DNA of 13,230 nucleotides from an uncultured Porphyromonadaceae bacterium (GTDB lineage: Bacteria; Bacteroidota; Bacteroidia; Bacteroidales; Muribaculaceae): positions 1 to 13,230 of the forward strand of contig CAMVDK010000063.1 of the NCBI GenBank assembly GCA_947166165.1. Reading direction: 5' to 3'. The notes under the pieces were generated by a model that searched no databases, was not told the DNA's origin, and saw only the letters and a list, made by a program, of their open reading frames with translations. Positions 12,132-13,230 of the stretch are shown piece by piece (position 1 is the first letter of the stretch; every line of letters starts with the position of its first letter). The translations under genes and the position numbers were made by a program.

Positions 12132-13230
12132 TCAACGCATGATGATTTTTTGGGCGAAGCAGGCCTCGCCGCTCACCAAGCGCACGATGAGAATCTGGCC
12201 GGCGTGGCCCGAGGCGTCGACCTCGGCATGCACGCTGCCGTCGGCGGTCGGCGCTTGCGTCTGCGCCACCACGCGGCCCGTGATGTCGTAGACCACGATG
12301 GCGGCCACGCTGCCCAGGCGCGGCGACAGGCAGTCGACCACGAGGGTCTCGCCCTGGCTGGTGCAGAAGAAGTCTTCGTCGACCGCTGCCGCCGGCAGGT
12401 CGTCGATGGCGCTGGCGTCGGGCGGCAACAGGCCGGGCACCAGCATGGCGGTGGCGGCGTCCTTGTAGAAGTAAGTCACATTCTCCTCGCTCCACACCTG
12501 CTCGGAGTTCATATATTGCACGTGGAACTCGTGCTGGCCCACCTCGAAGTCGGCGGGGTCCAGTTCGTAGGTGGCGGTGTAGAACGCATGGGGCTGGCCG
12601 TTGACGTTCTTATAACTCGACGCGTGGTCGTGCCAGTAGTTCTCTCGGCTGATGTACACGTCGCTGCTCGGGTTGTAGCGCCGCGTGATCAGGAAGGGGT
12701 AACTGTACACGGCCCCCTTCTCTTTGCCGTCGCCCATGATGCGGAACTTGATGTGGTGCATCCCCTCAGTCACTTTCGACATGTCGAGGAAGGAGAAGAA
12801 GCGCGACGCGTCGGCGCCGGTGCGCAGCGCTTTGAGTGATTGGCGGCCGGCGTAGTCGTTGTCGAGCCAATAGACGATGTGGGTGTTAGCACCGGCCGGC
12901 AGGTTGGCCGCCATGGCGGTGTACACCGGGCTATAGCCCTTGGCGGGGTCCACCACGCGCATGCTCACCTTATGCACTCCCGGCGGGAAGCGCACGGGGT
13001 CGTTCAGCGCGATTTCGAACGTCTGCAGCGCGTCGGATTCGGTGTTCAGCGGCAGAGTGGTCGCCGCAGCCAGGTTGTCGTCGATCCAGTACTCCAGTCC
13101 GGTGGCACCGGCATAGGCGATTTTGACAAACGTCGACGTGTAGACCGGGCTGTAGCCGAAGTCGGGATTCACCGCGCGCATGCTCACCTTGTGGACACCC
13201 GGCGAGAATGCGGGGTCGCTCAGGTCAATC
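12132..13230 (-). CDS. Secreted repeat protein with sorting-type C-terminal domain, 5' end cut by the window
   Basis: The frame stays open to base 13230, giving 365 visible residues; the GTG at 13187 is internal, not the start. At least two tandem units of about 70 residues are visible, each with a block like GVHKVSMRxVxPxxGYSPVYT followed by YWIDDN or YWLDND. A third diverged unit follows (GMHHIKFRIMGDGKEKGAVY), then EFHVQYMNSEQVWSEE. Such YWxDxD plus G-x-H-x-hydrophobic-x-x-R units recur in long Bacteroidales surface proteins. The last 75 or so residues (VVYDITGRVVAQTQAP ... ILIVRLVSGEACFAQKIIMR) resemble a type IX secretion sorting domain, with the typical YDxxGRVV strand and a basic end. 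It is therefore probably secreted or surface-attached. Its role is unknown. The N-terminal domains lie outside the window. Confidence 0.82.
   Translation of the reverse strand, partial: IDLSDPAFSPGVHKVSMRAVNPDFGYSPVYTSTFVKIAYAGATGLEYWIDDNLAAATTLPLNTESDALQTFEIALNDPVRFPPGVHKVSMRVVDPAKGYSPVYTAMAANLPAGANTHIVYWLDNDYAGRQSLKALRTGADASRFFSFLDMSKVTEGMHHIKFRIMGDGKEKGAVYSYPFLITRRYNPSSDVYISRENYWHDHASSYKNVNGQPHAFYTATYELDPADFEVGQHEFHVQYMNSEQVWSEENVTYFYKDAATAMLVPGLLPPDASAIDDLPAAAVDEDFFCTSQGETLVVDCLSPRLGSVAAIVVYDITGRVVAQTQAPTADGSVHAEVDASGHAGQILIVRLVSGEACFAQKIIMR

Noticed and set aside
12111..12839. 242-codon plus-strand frame opposite the last gene
   Set aside because: Composition is shadow-like (rich in V, G, H, A), and the minus-strand frame has clear internal repeats and a sorting-type C-terminus.

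Overview
This is a stretch of a Bacteroidota chromosome, most likely order Bacteroidales. The evidence is promoter boxes of the Bacteroides type (TTTG, about 19-20 nt, TAnnTTTG), mostly weak Shine-Dalgarno signals, and two secreted proteins ending in C-terminal domains that resemble type IX secretion sorting domains. Most genes are GC-rich by eye. A Muribaculaceae- or Prevotellaceae-like host is plausible, but the family cannot be fixed from this window.

Layout. Bases 1-2361 hold alaS, whose first codons lie outside the window. rpsO follows, with its own promoter and a strong intrinsic terminator. Then come a small DUF1294 membrane protein with a good promoter and a WG-repeat lipoprotein, probably co-transcribed. 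A gene-free stretch (4947-5729) is packed with inverted repeats. After it lies a compact operon for an ABC-type transporter: ATPase, permease with a 4-base overlap, an apparently unannotated 22-residue hydrophobic peptide, and a YtrA-type GntR repressor. The operon's promoter is followed immediately by a palindrome that looks like the repressor's own operator. A second gene-free stretch (7866-8336) carries an 11-bp inverted repeat and two near-identical 36-nt palindromic units. Then comes a 710-residue secreted multidomain protein. It converges on a minus-strand Bcr/CflA-type MFS exporter, with a perfect 26-bp palindrome between them that probably terminates both. A third gene-free stretch (11723-12131) again holds the palindromic repeats. 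The window ends inside a minus-strand secreted protein with internal repeats.

The most unusual thing is a repeat architecture found at two loci, 5254-5566 and 11790-12013. Each has two outward 'heads' in opposite orientation, flanking a central hairpin. A head is a small hairpin with a GAA or GGA triloop, an A/T-rich linker and a large GC hairpin. Stem sequences differ between heads while pairing is kept. This resembles a REPIN or MITE-like element or a structured RNA. I do not recognise it as a described family.

No complete defence system, CRISPR array, rRNA, tRNA or transposase gene was seen.
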